Below are positions 34,965 to 44,424 of a DNA stretch of 64,000 nucleotides, in pieces (position 1 is the first letter of the stretch; each line of letters begins with the position of its first letter). Under the pieces are notes generated by a model. The model saw only the letters and a list, made by a program, of their open reading frames with translations. It had not been told where the DNA came from and did no database searches. Source of the DNA: Candidatus Poribacteria bacterium (GTDB taxonomy: Bacteria; Poribacteria; WGA-4E; UBA9662); the NCBI GenBank assembly GCA_030748495.1, contig JASMLX010000006.1, forward strand, positions 1-64,000. Direction: 5' to 3'. The translations under genes were made by a program, and so were the position numbers.

Positions 34965-36050
34965 CTAAGCCGTGTAGCATTGAATAATATCGATAATCAG
35001 ACCGATGTCATCCCGTGCGGATGCAATCGAGGTGTGGCAAGATGTACCATTGGTAATGCAATCGTGGAAATGGCGAAGTTCTTGTACAAAAGCACTATGC
35101 CAGTCAATGGCAGGTTGACTAGCATATGAGGTGCCAGCTTGATCAATTCCTTGTACCGTCAGTGCGGAGAGCTGACCACATGAAAAACCGGTTGGGTAGG
35201 AGAGAATCACACGTTTGTCACTGCCATAGACCTCCAAGGTCTCCTTGAAATCCCACAAATTGGGTAAATCTACCCAACTGGCGACTAACCGATAGCCGGA
35301 CGGATATTCCAGCGTATAGGTAATGGCGCGACCGTCATTCCAAATCTCTGTGTTGACGACCTTTGTCGGCATTCCGAGCATGACACGCATCCCATAGATG
35401 TCGTGAATCATACTACCGGAGAGTAGGCCAAAGGCTCCTATCACATGCGGTTCATGATCACCAATGGCTTGTTGGTGACCACCGCCATATATTTTAAAAT
35501 CTGCGGCCTCTTTCCGCTGGGTCGGTGAATCTGGCAGTATATCGTTGAATCGGCGAATATCGAATTGTCGCAAATGCAGATTGTTACTGGGATGCAGATG
35601 ATTGACCTGAGCGAACAGAATGTCGTCCATTGTCTCGACCTCTTGCCTGGCATAGACAAAGGCAGGATCGTACACCTTCATATAACCAACCTGACCTACA
35701 GTTCCAGCCCGTTTTTGCGCAGCGATAATCCGATCCGTCTCTTCTAGGGAAGAACAGAGCGGTTTTTCGACAAAGACGTGTTTCCCTGCTTCAAATGCAG
35801 CGATCGCAGCGGTTGGTTTATGCCCACCGGCACAGTGTAAGACGGCGTCTACATCACTCTCCAGTAGCTCAAAATAGTTAGTCGTAAAGCTAGAGACCTT
35901 GAATTTACTGGCAACATATTCAGCCGCTTTAAGAGACAGGTCACAAACCATTGTCACTTCAAAGAGATCCGGTAAATTAGCTAGGTTTGGCATATGCTGA
36001 ACTTGGGCGATAGCTCCACAGCCAATTACGCCAATCTTGAGACGTTTCAT
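34965..36050 (-). CDS. Gfo/Idh/MocA family oxidoreductase
   Basis: The 361-residue protein opens with KIGVIGCGAIAQVQHMPNLA and has HVFVEKPLCSSLEETD with the E-K-P Lys, VGQVGYMKVYDP and later GDHEPHVIGAFGLL with a His in the active-site region. It is a normal-length NAD(P)-dependent sugar or cyclitol dehydrogenase-like enzyme of unknown substrate. Its Shine-Dalgarno (GGAGGG) lies inside the last codons of the upstream cupin gene, which ends 3 bp before this start, so the two are translationally linked. Confidence 0.87.
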   Translation of the reverse strand: MKRLKIGVIGCGAIAQVQHMPNLANLPDLFEVTMVCDLSLKAAEYVASKFKVSSFTTNYFELLESDVDAVLHCAGGHKPTAAIAAFEAGKHVFVEKPLCSSLEETDRIIAAQKRAGTVGQVGYMKVYDPAFVYARQEVETMDDILFAQVNHLHPSNNLHLRQFDIRRFNDILPDSPTQRKEAADFKIYGGGHQQAIGDHEPHVIGAFGLLSGSMIHDIYGMRVMLGMPTKVVNTEIWNDGRAITYTLEYPSGYRLVASWVDLPNLWDFKETLEVYGSDKRVILSYPTGFSCGQLSALTVQGIDQAGTSYASQPAIDWHSAFVQELRHFHDCITNGTSCHTSIASARDDIGLIIDIIQCYTA

Positions 36051-36053
36051 CGT

Positions 36054-36710
36054 TTAGCCCTCCAAAAAGTCAGGATCCGCGGTACGATAGGTAAGCGCGT
36101 TCCAGGTATCAGCCAATTGGTGCATCTGTTGAAACATTGGGTAGAGAGTTTGCCAAATAGTATCTCGGGCTTCCAGAGCGCTAGCTTGATCTCCATTGGC
36201 CAATAAAGGCAGTTTTTCCTGCTGTACCCGATGTGCTGATTGGACGGCTTTCATCAACGCATCCGCCGCTTGTTGCTGATTTGTTACCAGATCTTCAATC
36301 GTCGTATCCTGATCCTTCGGCACATCGTAAGAGGTCGATTGACTAAAGTGTGGAGGAGCTTTGGTTTCTGTATCAATCCAGCCGGTGTGGGTAGGCTGAA
36401 TGTGTGGCGTCACAGATAAATACAGAATAACGGGCTCATCTCCAATATTACGGACAGTATGAGGCTGGTCTACGAGTGCGATGCACATTTGCCCCGGCTC
36501 CACAACCTGTTTTTCCCCCTCTATTTCAAACTCGGCTTTTCCCTGTAGGACGAGGAAAATCTCGTGACCTAAATCGTGGGAGTGCCCGAGACCCGGTTGG
36601 TTACCTCCACTGATGCTACCGGTCTCAATGCGGATAAATCGAGCACGGATCTGTGGTGTCACCAATACATTGCGGATATCTTTACGGTAATCGTATACTT
36701 CGAAACTCAT
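36054..36710 (-). CDS. Cupin-domain protein
   Basis: The ATG at 36710 (AAAGGAG 7 bp upstream) is preferred to an in-frame TTG at 36731. The 218-residue protein has a cupin fold in residues about 30-110: GLGHSHDLGHEIFLVLQGKAEFEIEG (motif 1 with His, His, Glu) and PHTVRNIGDEPVILYLSV (motif 2 His). The helical C-terminal part (about 130-218, DTTIEDLVTNQQQAADALMK) is unassigned. It may bind a metal and a sugar-like ligand; the coupled dehydrogenase gene supports a role in sugar-derivative catabolism. Confidence 0.82.
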   Translation of the reverse strand: MSFEVYDYRKDIRNVLVTPQIRARFIRIETGSISGGNQPGLGHSHDLGHEIFLVLQGKAEFEIEGEKQVVEPGQMCIALVDQPHTVRNIGDEPVILYLSVTPHIQPTHTGWIDTETKAPPHFSQSTSYDVPKDQDTTIEDLVTNQQQAADALMKAVQSAHRVQQEKLPLLANGDQASALEARDTIWQTLYPMFQQMHQLADTWNALTYRTADPDFLEG

Positions 36711-36937
36711 CTCTAACTCCTTTGTCAGCAAAAGCGGATGTACGGTTTACTGAAATGGTGCCTCTATCATACAGACATCTGAGAATATTGCAACTATTTT
36801 TCTTGCCCGCGACGTTTTTGGGTGAGAAAGCTGTAGAGTCCGTGATTCTGTAGATTTCGAATATCTCCATTTTAGTCTTGCCTTTTTAACTGAACACCTC
36901 TATCATATCCGGCCAGATAAGCAGAGGAATTTTTGTC

Positions 36938-37886
36938 ATGTCGATTCAAGTTGGGTTTATCAGGGCTGGTGGCCATGCTCATGGACATATATATGCGTGC
37001 ACTAATAATCAAGGTTGTCGAGATCGACGCTATTTGTGATATTAAAGAGGAGACGGCTGATAGTGCCGTTCCAGAGTTCGGTGGTAAGAAGTATGCGAGT
37101 TACCAACAGATGCTAGAGAGAGAAGAATTGGATGCGGTCCATGTTGCTGTTCCGACCTTCGCTCATTACGATGCAGAGGTCCTGGCCGCTCAGAAAGGCA
37201 TTCATCTGTTCTTAGAAAAGCCCATAGCACCAACGATGGAAAAGACGTTGGGAATCCTGGAAACGATACGACAAGCCAATATAATTTCCTGTGTTGGGTA
37301 TCAAATACGGTATACTGGACATATATCCAGCAAGCTAAGTCGTTTCTACAAGGTCGAACTGTCGGGATGGCGATTATACACCGCTGGGGAGGGTTACCAG
37401 ACACGCCCTGGTGGCGGGTAATAGCTCAATCCGGTGGGCAACTGGTTGAACAAACCACACATCAGATCGACCTGTTACGCTATTTAGTAGGTGAGGTGGA
37501 GGAGGTCCACGCTTATTACGCATTGCGAACCTTAAACGGAGTGGAGTATTTGGATGTACCCAATGTTTACGCCTTGACGCTAAAGTTCGAAAATAGTACT
37601 ATCGGTGCTCTCTCAGTTCCTGTTGTACTTCGCGAAAAGGGGGTGGGAATAGCGGTATTATAACCTGATTCTGGAAGACGCGTGCAGATTGGCAGTAGAG
37701 ATGATATCCAGACTCCCTTCAACGGTGCCACTGAGCTGGGCATCGTCCTTGAATGAGGATATTGATACTGCGTTCATAGAGGCTATACGGACCGGAGATC
37801 GGTCAGGAATCTTGTCTGATTTTGAGGATGGCTGTCGATCGCTGGATATAATGTTGGCCGCCAACAAATCCGCTGAAATAGGGTAA
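36938..37886 (+). pseudogene. Gfo/Idh/MocA oxidoreductase pseudogene (three frameshifts)
   Basis: The start (MSIQVGFIRAGGHAHGHIYA from 36938) is a degenerate Rossmann motif. It is followed after a frameshift near 37010 by VVEIDAICDIKEE, EELDAVHVAVPTFAHYDAEV and IHLFLEKPIAPTMEKTLGIL. A second shift near 37330-37370 leads to GGQLVEQTTHQIDLLRYLVGEVEEV and ALTLKFENSTIGALSV. A third shift near 37640 leads to the C terminus NEDIDTAFIEAIRTGDRSGI and SLDIMLAANKSAEIG (stop 37886). All domains of the family are recoverable, so this is a recently inactivated gene. An intact paralogue starts 80 bp downstream. Confidence 0.85.
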
Positions 37887-37966
37887 CCGGAACCAACCTA
37901 TTTTTCAATATGATAAAAGACTACCAACCAAATTAACCAGATTAATAGAGAGAAAGGCGTTTAAAA

Positions 37967-39199
37967 ATGGCAAATTTAAAATATGCGCTCATCGGTTACG
38001 GTAGACGAGGGAAAAGTCATTTGAGCGTGGTAATGGCCTTACAAAGAACCTTTGATATTGTCGGTGTTTGCGACGCGGATTTGCAGTCAGCAGAAGAGGG
38101 AGCGGCCGTAGCCAGCACTGGTCGATCTATCCCAGTTACCGCCTATACAGACTTACCCAAAATGATCGACCAGGAGAAACCCGATATTTGCGACGTGGTT
38201 GTTCCTGTGGATCTGCACCATGTTGTATCTTGTTACTTATCGATGCGTGGTATTCACCATAATGTTGAAACAGGGTTGGCACCGACTTTAGGATTGATGG
38301 AACTCATGATTGAAACTGCTAGACAGCATTCGGTCAAACTCCAAACTTCGGAGAACTTTCCCTTTGTACCTGTTGAGCAGTTTGTCTGTCACTTGATCCG
38401 ATCTGGTGTGATCGGTCCAGTTCACAAAACCTACCGTCTGTTTTCGACCACGGGCTACCACGGGTTAGCCGCCATGCGCTGCCGGATGAATGCCGCCCCT
38501 ATCGCTGTCAGCAGTATTGGACACGGTATGCCAGTGAGGTCTTACGTTGACCGGGCCAGACGAGATTTCTCCTCTGAGCGTCTTGAATTCTATGCCGTCG
38601 ATTACGATAATGGCGGGATGGGAATTGCGATGGTCGGCAACAAAAACGGTTGTTTAGGACGCAATCAATTAGTCGGGTTCGAGACCTGTGGGGAATGGGG
38701 CACTATTATTACCAACGGCAATCAGGGGGCAACAGGCGGTGAAACCATCAACGTCTGTACGGATGAGGATATCACCAAACGGGCAGGCAAAGCACAGACC
38801 TACGCCTTTGAGCGGGAGTACACCGAAGACGATCAACTGAAACGAATCTATGTTGAGTTACCCAATTCGCTAGGTGGAACTATGGAGTGGGTTAATCCTT
38901 ACCATAGCCTGGAGATTGGGGAGAGTAGCATCTCGCTCGCGACCATGTTAGATGGAATTGGCCAGGCAGTTCGTGAGGATAGCGAGGTCTTATGGACAGG
39001 CGAAATGGGACGCGCAGACCAGGAGATGGTGATTGCGGCCGCCCGGTCAGTACAATCGGATCGACGACCGGTTCCTATACCACTAGCAATCGACCCACAA
39101 GAAGAAGATCAATTTGATCAACGCTTTATCGACCATTTTGGAGCTCATCCCAGAGCGGATATCGAGAAAGCGTTAGCGGTTAATTTTAAAGCCCGTTAA
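37967..39199 (+). CDS. Gfo/Idh/MocA-like protein lacking the E-K-P lysine
   Basis: The 410-residue protein has the Rossmann start LKYALIGYGRRGKSHLSVV and VGVCDAD, then DICDVVVPVDLHHVVSCYL. Where family members have E-K-P it reads HNVETGLAPTLGLMEL, so the usual catalytic Lys is a Thr. The C-terminal part is long (SSIGHGMPVRSYVDRARRDF, FETCGEWGTIITNG, GGTMEWVNPYHSLE). It may have another catalytic mechanism or a non-oxidoreductase role. AGAGAAAGG lies upstream of the ATG. It follows the pseudogene in the same direction. Confidence 0.8.
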   Translation: MANLKYALIGYGRRGKSHLSVVMALQRTFDIVGVCDADLQSAEEGAAVASTGRSIPVTAYTDLPKMIDQEKPDICDVVVPVDLHHVVSCYLSMRGIHHNVETGLAPTLGLMELMIETARQHSVKLQTSENFPFVPVEQFVCHLIRSGVIGPVHKTYRLFSTTGYHGLAAMRCRMNAAPIAVSSIGHGMPVRSYVDRARRDFSSERLEFYAVDYDNGGMGIAMVGNKNGCLGRNQLVGFETCGEWGTIITNGNQGATGGETINVCTDEDITKRAGKAQTYAFEREYTEDDQLKRIYVELPNSLGGTMEWVNPYHSLEIGESSISLATMLDGIGQAVREDSEVLWTGEMGRADQEMVIAAARSVQSDRRPVPIPLAIDPQEEDQFDQRFIDHFGAHPRADIEKALAVNFKAR

Positions 39200-39282
39200 T
39201 ATCTGGACTTGTACTGTAGAGTTGCTGTTTCAGCCAAGTTTGTTGACCACTGGTACGAATCTATAATCTCTAAACCTGCAAC

Positions 39283-39729
39283 CTATAATTCGATTTCTTC
39301 TGGAGCACGGTCACGAATCATGTCAAAATAACTTTCATCGGGCTGGCGTGCAGCCTCTTGTGCAACCTTGTCATTCATGGCCTTTAGACGATTGACGAGG
39401 GTTAACATCAGGTGTTTCAGTATTGGATCGACCTCTTTCAACATCGACAGTAGCTGTTTTCGGCTCAGGTTTATCACCTCTGTGGATTCTAAAGCACGGC
39501 AGGAGGCCGTTCGCTTTTGCTCCTTGCCACCAAACAGAAACATTTCGCCGAAGATCTCGCCCTTACCAAAAGTTGAGAGGGAGATGATTCGATCTGCGTT
39601 TTCCAAATAAACCTCTATCTTGCCAGACTTAATAATATAGGCCGTATCGCCGGAGTCTCCTTGCCGGAACAGGAGATCTCCGGTTTGATATTTTTGACTT
39701 GAAAATTGATACTTGTCCTCTGAAGGCAT
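39283..39729 (-). CDS. Stand-alone cyclic-nucleotide-binding domain protein
   Basis: The 148-residue protein is one cNMP-binding domain of the CRP/PKA type: GDLLFRQGDSGDTAYIIKSGKIEVYL, FGKGEIFGEMFLFGGKEQKRTASCRALE (phosphate-binding cassette, with R-T-A) and VINLSRKQLLSML. There is no DNA-binding helix-turn-helix or kinase part after it; only a short tail follows. AGGGAGGAAGC precedes the ATG. It may act as a cAMP or cGMP sensor on a partner protein. Confidence 0.85.
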   Translation of the reverse strand: MPSEDKYQFSSQKYQTGDLLFRQGDSGDTAYIIKSGKIEVYLENADRIISLSTFGKGEIFGEMFLFGGKEQKRTASCRALESTEVINLSRKQLLSMLKEVDPILKHLMLTLVNRLKAMNDKVAQEAARQPDESYFDMIRDRAPEEIEL

Positions 39730-40333
39730 GCTTCCTCCCTAATCAAATTAATTTATTAACCAACTGTAAAAACATTGGTCAAGTTATTCCAAGATTGTTA
39801 TTTGATTATAGCAAACACTGGAGTTTGACTCAAGAATTAACGTGGGTTCGACATAGGGATCTAGAAAACGATAGCCGGAAAATTGCCCAATTCATCCAGG
39901 CGAATATTCAGTCGGGACTTCTCTCTTAATCGATGCTGGGGCCGAGCACATTCGATGATCTACGAAGGCTAACTCACCCAGCAGGAGTCCGGGACAGGTA
40001 ATTGGTACTAATTAATGCTGTTTGATCTGGCTCTTTCAGGCTAGAGGGAAGCAGTGAATCCTCTTGGATCCTCTGCACTTAGAGGGTCACTCCAGAATCA
40101 CTATCTAGTGTAGCTGACTGTAGGCTTCTTTGTGCCAAATCAGCGACATAATCATCCAGCGGACCTTATAAGGGGCGAATGTGCTGGCGTACATTCGTGA
40201 AGCTTCACCAATAAAATGCCCCCTCAGATTGAGGGTAAGAATCCAGCATCTTGCTCAGAGCTATATTGGATTTGCCCTAGATTCCTAAGATTCCTATTCC
40301 TGATTTATCGGGTTGGATCAAGAGTGGATATAC
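39730..40333. other. Intergenic, nothing recognised
   Basis: About 600 bp between divergent transcription units. A short imperfect dyad (cgaatgt...acattcg near 40170-40195) is the only structure seen. Confidence 0.4.
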
Positions 40334-41320
40334 TCAAGAAGAAAAGAGGAGATCCAGATCGAGTTTCTCGGCCACACGGTTAAGGGTGGATTGATGATCA
40401 AGGCTGATCGGGATGCCGATTTGCGCCCACTCCTGCTCTCGCTGGTATTCGAGTGTCCCCGGCAGGTTGGATTGGTCGTAGCCGGGGGCAGGTGTCATCC
40501 GTTGGATGTTGTGTTGGTGGCGATCTACCTCCTGCTTGAAACTATCGGGATCGCGAAAACGGGAGATGTCGATGGCGCAAATGAAAGCTCCTTGGTTGGC
40601 ACCTTCCCAGGCATCGGAATTTGCCTCTGGATCGAACATCCAGATCCCAGCCATAAATCCACCTAGCATATGGGCGACAGCACCCAGTCCAATAAACTTA
40701 AAAAAGGTGGCCGGGATGTTCTGGAACAACTGCTCCTGCGACAACTCCCCGCTACCCCCAATGTAGGCGCCCATGTCGATCACGATAGGTGGTTCTTGCC
40801 CAGCCGGAATAGCGAAACTCATCGGTGACGCTCCGGAAGCTGAAAGGATGGATTGGCCAGGGCCTGGTGTAAAACGATGGGCAGAGGTAGCAAAGCCGAT
40901 ACAGTCTTCGGCTAGGGCCATCCGTGAGTATTTACCCGCTCCACCGAAATGGAAGTGGTTGCGGGTGACGGCTCCGGCCATGCCGTATTCCTTAGCCCTT
41001 TGAACAGCGAATTGTGCTGCTTGATAGGAAGGGAAATGTCCCATACCGCCATCTCCATCGAAAACAGCTGTGGTGGGGCCCGTCTCCGAGCATTGGATAT
41101 TCGGCCTGGAATTGACCTTTTGGTCCATCATCATCTGAGTATAGCCGTCAATTTGTTGCGTGCCGTGACTAAAAACGCCCCGCAGATCAGTTTGAACCAA
41201 CAGGTCTGCTATCAAGCTGGCATCATCTTGACGGGTACCCACTTCTAGAAACGCTTGCCGGGTAAAGTCTTTCAGCCGGTCTGATGACAGGCGAACAAAT
41301 TCCGTAGGGACAGTATTCAT
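40334..41320 (-). CDS. Ldh2-family (malate/lactate-type) NAD(P)-dependent dehydrogenase
   Basis: The 328-residue protein belongs to the Ldh_2 (malate/L-lactate, ureidoglycolate, YlbC-type) family. Motifs: GVFSHGTQQIDGY containing the catalytic His of S-H-G, HFPSYQAAQFAVQRAKEYGMAGAVTRNHFHFGGAG, and a C-terminal domain with LGAVAHMLGGFMAGIWM. The end is DLDLLFSS. These enzymes reduce or oxidise 2-oxo/2-hydroxy acids. AGGAG stands 9 bp before the ATG. It lies upstream, on the same strand, of an SDR and an M20 peptidase, a plausible catabolic cluster. Confidence 0.83.
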   Translation of the reverse strand: MNTVPTEFVRLSSDRLKDFTRQAFLEVGTRQDDASLIADLLVQTDLRGVFSHGTQQIDGYTQMMMDQKVNSRPNIQCSETGPTTAVFDGDGGMGHFPSYQAAQFAVQRAKEYGMAGAVTRNHFHFGGAGKYSRMALAEDCIGFATSAHRFTPGPGQSILSASGASPMSFAIPAGQEPPIVIDMGAYIGGSGELSQEQLFQNIPATFFKFIGLGAVAHMLGGFMAGIWMFDPEANSDAWEGANQGAFICAIDISRFRDPDSFKQEVDRHQHNIQRMTPAPGYDQSNLPGTLEYQREQEWAQIGIPISLDHQSTLNRVAEKLDLDLLFSS

Positions 41321-41502
41321 CTATGCAACTCCTAAATGGGCAATAGGCTTTTAAAGTTAAGAGGTGGAACTAAGAACTTACTATTTTAATTTAAATGCGA
41401 CAGGCTGACAGATAAAATCGGTCTCGGGTAGCAATCCTAATGGTGTGAATGGCAACTCTTGAATCGGGGACAACCGGAACATATAAGCCAGAAACGGTTA
41501 TT

Positions 41503-42261
41503 TTAACGAGCGGTCCAACCCAGGTCAATAACCCAATCGGCCCCGGTTACCACGCCGGCAGCCTCTGAACAGAGATAAATAACCAAAGCTGCTACCTCTT
41601 CTGATGTAATTAGCCGCTTAATGGCTGCCGGGGACAGCATTACCTGCTCGATCACCTCCTGTGGTGAGAGTTGACGGGTACGCGTTTGGTCGGCAATCTG
41701 ATTTTCGACCAATGGGGTTTTCACATAAGCGGGGCAAATGGCATTGACGGTGATTCCGTGTTGCCCCCCCTCCAAAGCGGCGGTGCGTGTCAGGCCGATC
41801 AATCCGTGTTTGGCCGTGACATAGCCTGATTTAAAGGGCGAAGCCACCCGCCCGTGGATAGAGGCGATATTGATAATCCGCCCCCAGGCGTTAGCCTGCA
41901 TGCTTGACCACACATATTTGGTCAGCAAAAAGGGGGCGGTTAACATGACAGCCAACATGTTTTTCCACACCTCTAACGGGAACTGGTCGATGGGATCAAT
42001 ATGCTGAAATCCGGCGTTATTGACCAGGATATCGACCCGATTGTATCGGTCGATTGTCTCATCGACCAGACGTCTGCACGCGGCTGGTTGTAACAGATCG
42101 ACCTGGACAAAGTGACCGTCAATTTCCGTGGCGGTAGCCCACCCCTGCTCCTGATCTATATCTGCAATCACCACGCTGTCTCCATTCTGAACCAAGGCGG
42201 TGGCGATGGCCTTTCCGATCCCACTGGCGGCCCCGGTGACAATTGCAATGCGTTCCGACAT
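41503..42261 (-). CDS. bdhA: 3-hydroxybutyrate dehydrogenase-like SDR
   Basis: The 252-residue short-chain dehydrogenase has the coenzyme motif TGAASGIGKAIA, NNAG (ILVNNAGFQHIDPI), the catalytic Ser/Tyr/Lys as INIASIHG and SGYVTAKHG, and NAICPAYVKTPLVENQIADQ. The blocks GFQHIDPIDQFPLE, MLTAPFLLTK and VKTPLVE are typical for D-3-hydroxybutyrate dehydrogenase, and the end VIDLGWTAR matches it as well. It would interconvert acetoacetate and 3-hydroxybutyrate with NADH. No clear Shine-Dalgarno is seen at the ATG. Confidence 0.87.
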   Translation of the reverse strand: MSERIAIVTGAASGIGKAIATALVQNGDSVVIADIDQEQGWATATEIDGHFVQVDLLQPAACRRLVDETIDRYNRVDILVNNAGFQHIDPIDQFPLEVWKNMLAVMLTAPFLLTKYVWSSMQANAWGRIINIASIHGRVASPFKSGYVTAKHGLIGLTRTAALEGGQHGITVNAICPAYVKTPLVENQIADQTRTRQLSPQEVIEQVMLSPAAIKRLITSEEVAALVIYLCSEAAGVVTGADWVIDLGWTAR

Positions 42262-42348
42262 ATTAAATTTTCATTCCATCAGAGTCAAAAGCCTTTTATG
42301 GTAGGAATTGATAGCTCCCTATCCACCATCAACTATCCTACAGTAGAT

Positions 42349-43524
42349 CTACATTGTCAATCCGGTAGAGGACATCAGACTGAAGTAGACCTCCTCACCC
42401 TGAGCCAGTTGTTGTAGATCGATCCACTCGTCGTGCGTATGCGCTTGGGCAACATCGCCAGGTCCCATCACTACCACCGGAATACCGGTTCCGTTGAAAC
42501 TGCTGGCATCGGTACCATAGCCAGCGCCAACGGGTTGGTGCGGTAGTCCTAGTCTGTTCAAGGTCTGTTGAATAAATGCAACAAAGCGCGGATCCTGGTC
42601 TGGACTGAGCGGCGCACAACTGACGTCAGGTGCCACCTGTTCGACTATCATTTCGGGATCTGCACTCCTTAACCGATCTAAAACTGGTTCAACCGCAGAG
42701 AGTACCTGTTCCTGATCCTCACCGGGAACTACCCGACGGTCGATCTGGATTTCACAACTCTCCGGGATAATATTGATCTGGCTACCGCCTTGAATCAGGT
42801 TGATGCTGCATTGAGCCTCCCCCGTTAACGGACAGGTAGCTCCTAGATTTGGGATGTAGTTTGTCTCTACAGCTTGGACCACCTGTACCATCATGCTGAT
42901 GGCCGACTGACCTCGACTGGGCAACGACGAATGAGCCGCAATACCTCGTGTTCTGATCCGCCACCTGACAGCACCATTGTGTGCAACTACCAGGCGAGAT
43001 TGGGTCGGTTCACCAACGATGACACCCGCCGGCGTCCAGCCCAGAAAAGGCAGGTTATTATCGACAAAGGTGGTAATGCCGATCTTGCTTACCTCTTCGT
43101 CCAGGGTGTAAAGAATCGCCACATTATTCGCTGGGTCCGGTGTGAATGAATAGCGTTTCAGCGCCTGTAGCATGGCGGTGCCACTAGCTTTGGTATCACA
43201 AGCGCCACGACCGTAAAGCCGCTCCTGCCGAATCTCGCCAGCGAAGGGGTCGATCGTCATACCGGCCACGCTAACGGTATCCAGATGACTTTCGAACAGC
43301 AACCATGGGGCCTGATCGGAAACCTGATGCGAAACCAGTAGATTAAAGCCGTTTGCAGTCACGGGTAGGCGCCGTGTTGTGAATCCCAGGTTCTGGGCAT
43401 AAGATTCCAAGAAAATCGACAACTCCAATTCAGCATCGGCTTTACCGGAGATATGAGAATTGACGGTATCGAAAGAGACCATCGCTTGCAGTAAATCCTG
43501 AGATGAATCAAATTTGCGCTTCAT
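42349..43524 (-). CDS. M20-family amidohydrolase/peptidase (ArgE/DapE-like)
   Basis: An ATG at 43524 (codon 4 of a longer TTG frame) is the likely start. The product of about 391 residues has the M20 zinc-site motifs: ESHLDTV (first Zn His and Asp), GRGACDTKASGTAML, TLDEEVSKIG (catalytic Glu) and VIVGEPT. C-terminally GAGYGTDASSFNG and AHTHDEWIDLQQL carry the last Zn His. The inserted dimerisation domain (AHSSLPSRGQSAISMM) is present. Family members deacetylate or desuccinylate amino acids or cleave dipeptides. It lies upstream of the SDR on the same strand. Confidence 0.85.
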   Translation of the reverse strand: MKRKFDSSQDLLQAMVSFDTVNSHISGKADAELELSIFLESYAQNLGFTTRRLPVTANGFNLLVSHQVSDQAPWLLFESHLDTVSVAGMTIDPFAGEIRQERLYGRGACDTKASGTAMLQALKRYSFTPDPANNVAILYTLDEEVSKIGITTFVDNNLPFLGWTPAGVIVGEPTQSRLVVAHNGAVRWRIRTRGIAAHSSLPSRGQSAISMMVQVVQAVETNYIPNLGATCPLTGEAQCSINLIQGGSQINIIPESCEIQIDRRVVPGEDQEQVLSAVEPVLDRLRSADPEMIVEQVAPDVSCAPLSPDQDPRFVAFIQQTLNRLGLPHQPVGAGYGTDASSFNGTGIPVVVMGPGDVAQAHTHDEWIDLQQLAQGEEVYFSLMSSTGLTM

Positions 43525-44076
43525 CGGTAACAATAGCTGTTTTTGATACTTGCGGGGTTAGGTATCGATGGATTGTCAAACATTAGCATAGGTAACCTAC
43601 CTGGATTTACCGGATTTGTCAACTTAAAGATGACCTTAATTCGTCGAAGAAGACGGTTGCCCCTTTGTGTTCCGACGCTTGTATTTGACCGTTATTTTGG
43701 CAAAGGGAAATATACTGCTCGATCAGATCCTTCCGCTCACTGGAAATCAGATCTTTAGCCGTTTTTACTCTGAGTCGATAGACACATATCGAGGCTTTTC
43801 CCCCCTCTGACGCACGGTGGCGTTATCGGCTGGCGCCATAATCTGATCAAAGTGTTCAAGGCTACGATCGACGATCTCAGGTGTTAATCCCACCTCTTCA
43901 GCAGTAGTGCCTAGATCGTTCTATCAACATTACTGTTTTTAATGGGACTGCCACTAATACCAATTACTGCTATAATTGGTGAAGTAAATTAAGAAAAACA
44001 TTTTAGAAACTGTTGGGTAGTATTATATGTACATCAGCAAAAACAAATATGAAAAACTAACCCAACAGGTCAAAAA
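43525..44076. other. Intergenic: DUF4838-gene fragment and IS1380 end region
   Basis: Holds the duplicated 3' end of the DUF4838 gene (43593-43904), then AT-rich sequence (43905-44076) that seems to be the upstream end of an IS1380-type element. A 9-base inverted repeat (CTGTTGGGT near 44006 and ACCCAACAG near 44060) flanks about 50 bases. Confidence 0.45.
43593..43904. repeat. Direct repeat, left copy (3' end of DUF4838 gene)
   Basis: About 310 bp match 45492-45807, the 3' end of the DUF4838 gene and its downstream flank, in the same orientation with roughly 85-90% identity by eye (shared blocks gtcaacttaaagatgacctta, gacgcacggtggcgttatcg, cccacctcttcagcag). Similarity ends sharply at about 43904 with the CDS interrupted. 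It contains about 95 codons of that protein's C terminus as a dead fragment. Confidence 0.85.
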
Positions 44077-44169
44077 ATGATAAAGTTCAAAGTCCAGCCA
44101 ACCACAGAGAAAATCAATGCCAATGGAGGATTAACCTTAGTCGGTAGACTTTTAAAACCAACAGTCTAA
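44077..44169 (+). mobile_element. IS1380-family transposase N-terminal fragment
   Basis: A 30-codon frame, MIKFKVQPTTEKINANGGL then TLVGRLLKPTV, matches the start of IS1380-type transposases (hydrophobic-K-F, then G-G-L-x-L-V-G). The TAA comes just where foreign-looking GC-rich sequence starts at 44166, so the rest of the transposase is gone. Confidence 0.6.
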
Positions 44170-44424
44170 GAAACTAAATAGAACGACGCCGTCACCGTGA
44201 TCAGGGCATTCAGCTCATCGTCAGAAATTCCGATGCCGCGAGCTTTTTCGATCCGGTTTCGCGTGCAGACCTGACAACTGCGCAATATCGTCACGGCAAG
44301 GCCGATCAGGTGTTTCTCTCGTTCACTAAGCAGGTCTGTGTTGTCCGCCTTCTTGAGGCGATCCACGATCAACGGGTCGTCGTAAGCTATATCAGGATTC
44401 TTTCAAGAACTGGGGTAGGGTCAT
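44166..44424 (-). pseudogene. AhpD-like/carboxymuconolactone decarboxylase pseudogene
   Basis: The ATG at 44424 overlaps the stop of the hydratase gene (ATGA), but after MTLPQFLKE a frameshift hits TGA. The other frame continues DIAYDDPLIVDRLKKADN, SEREKHLIGLAVTILRSCQVCTRNRIEKARGIG (written in parts here; contains the C-x-x-C of AhpD-like proteins) and DDELNALITVTASF, then stops at 44166, short of the usual C terminus. The His that follows the Cys pair in AhpD is an Ile. It is both frameshifted and cut off, at the edge of the GC-rich island. Confidence 0.65.
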
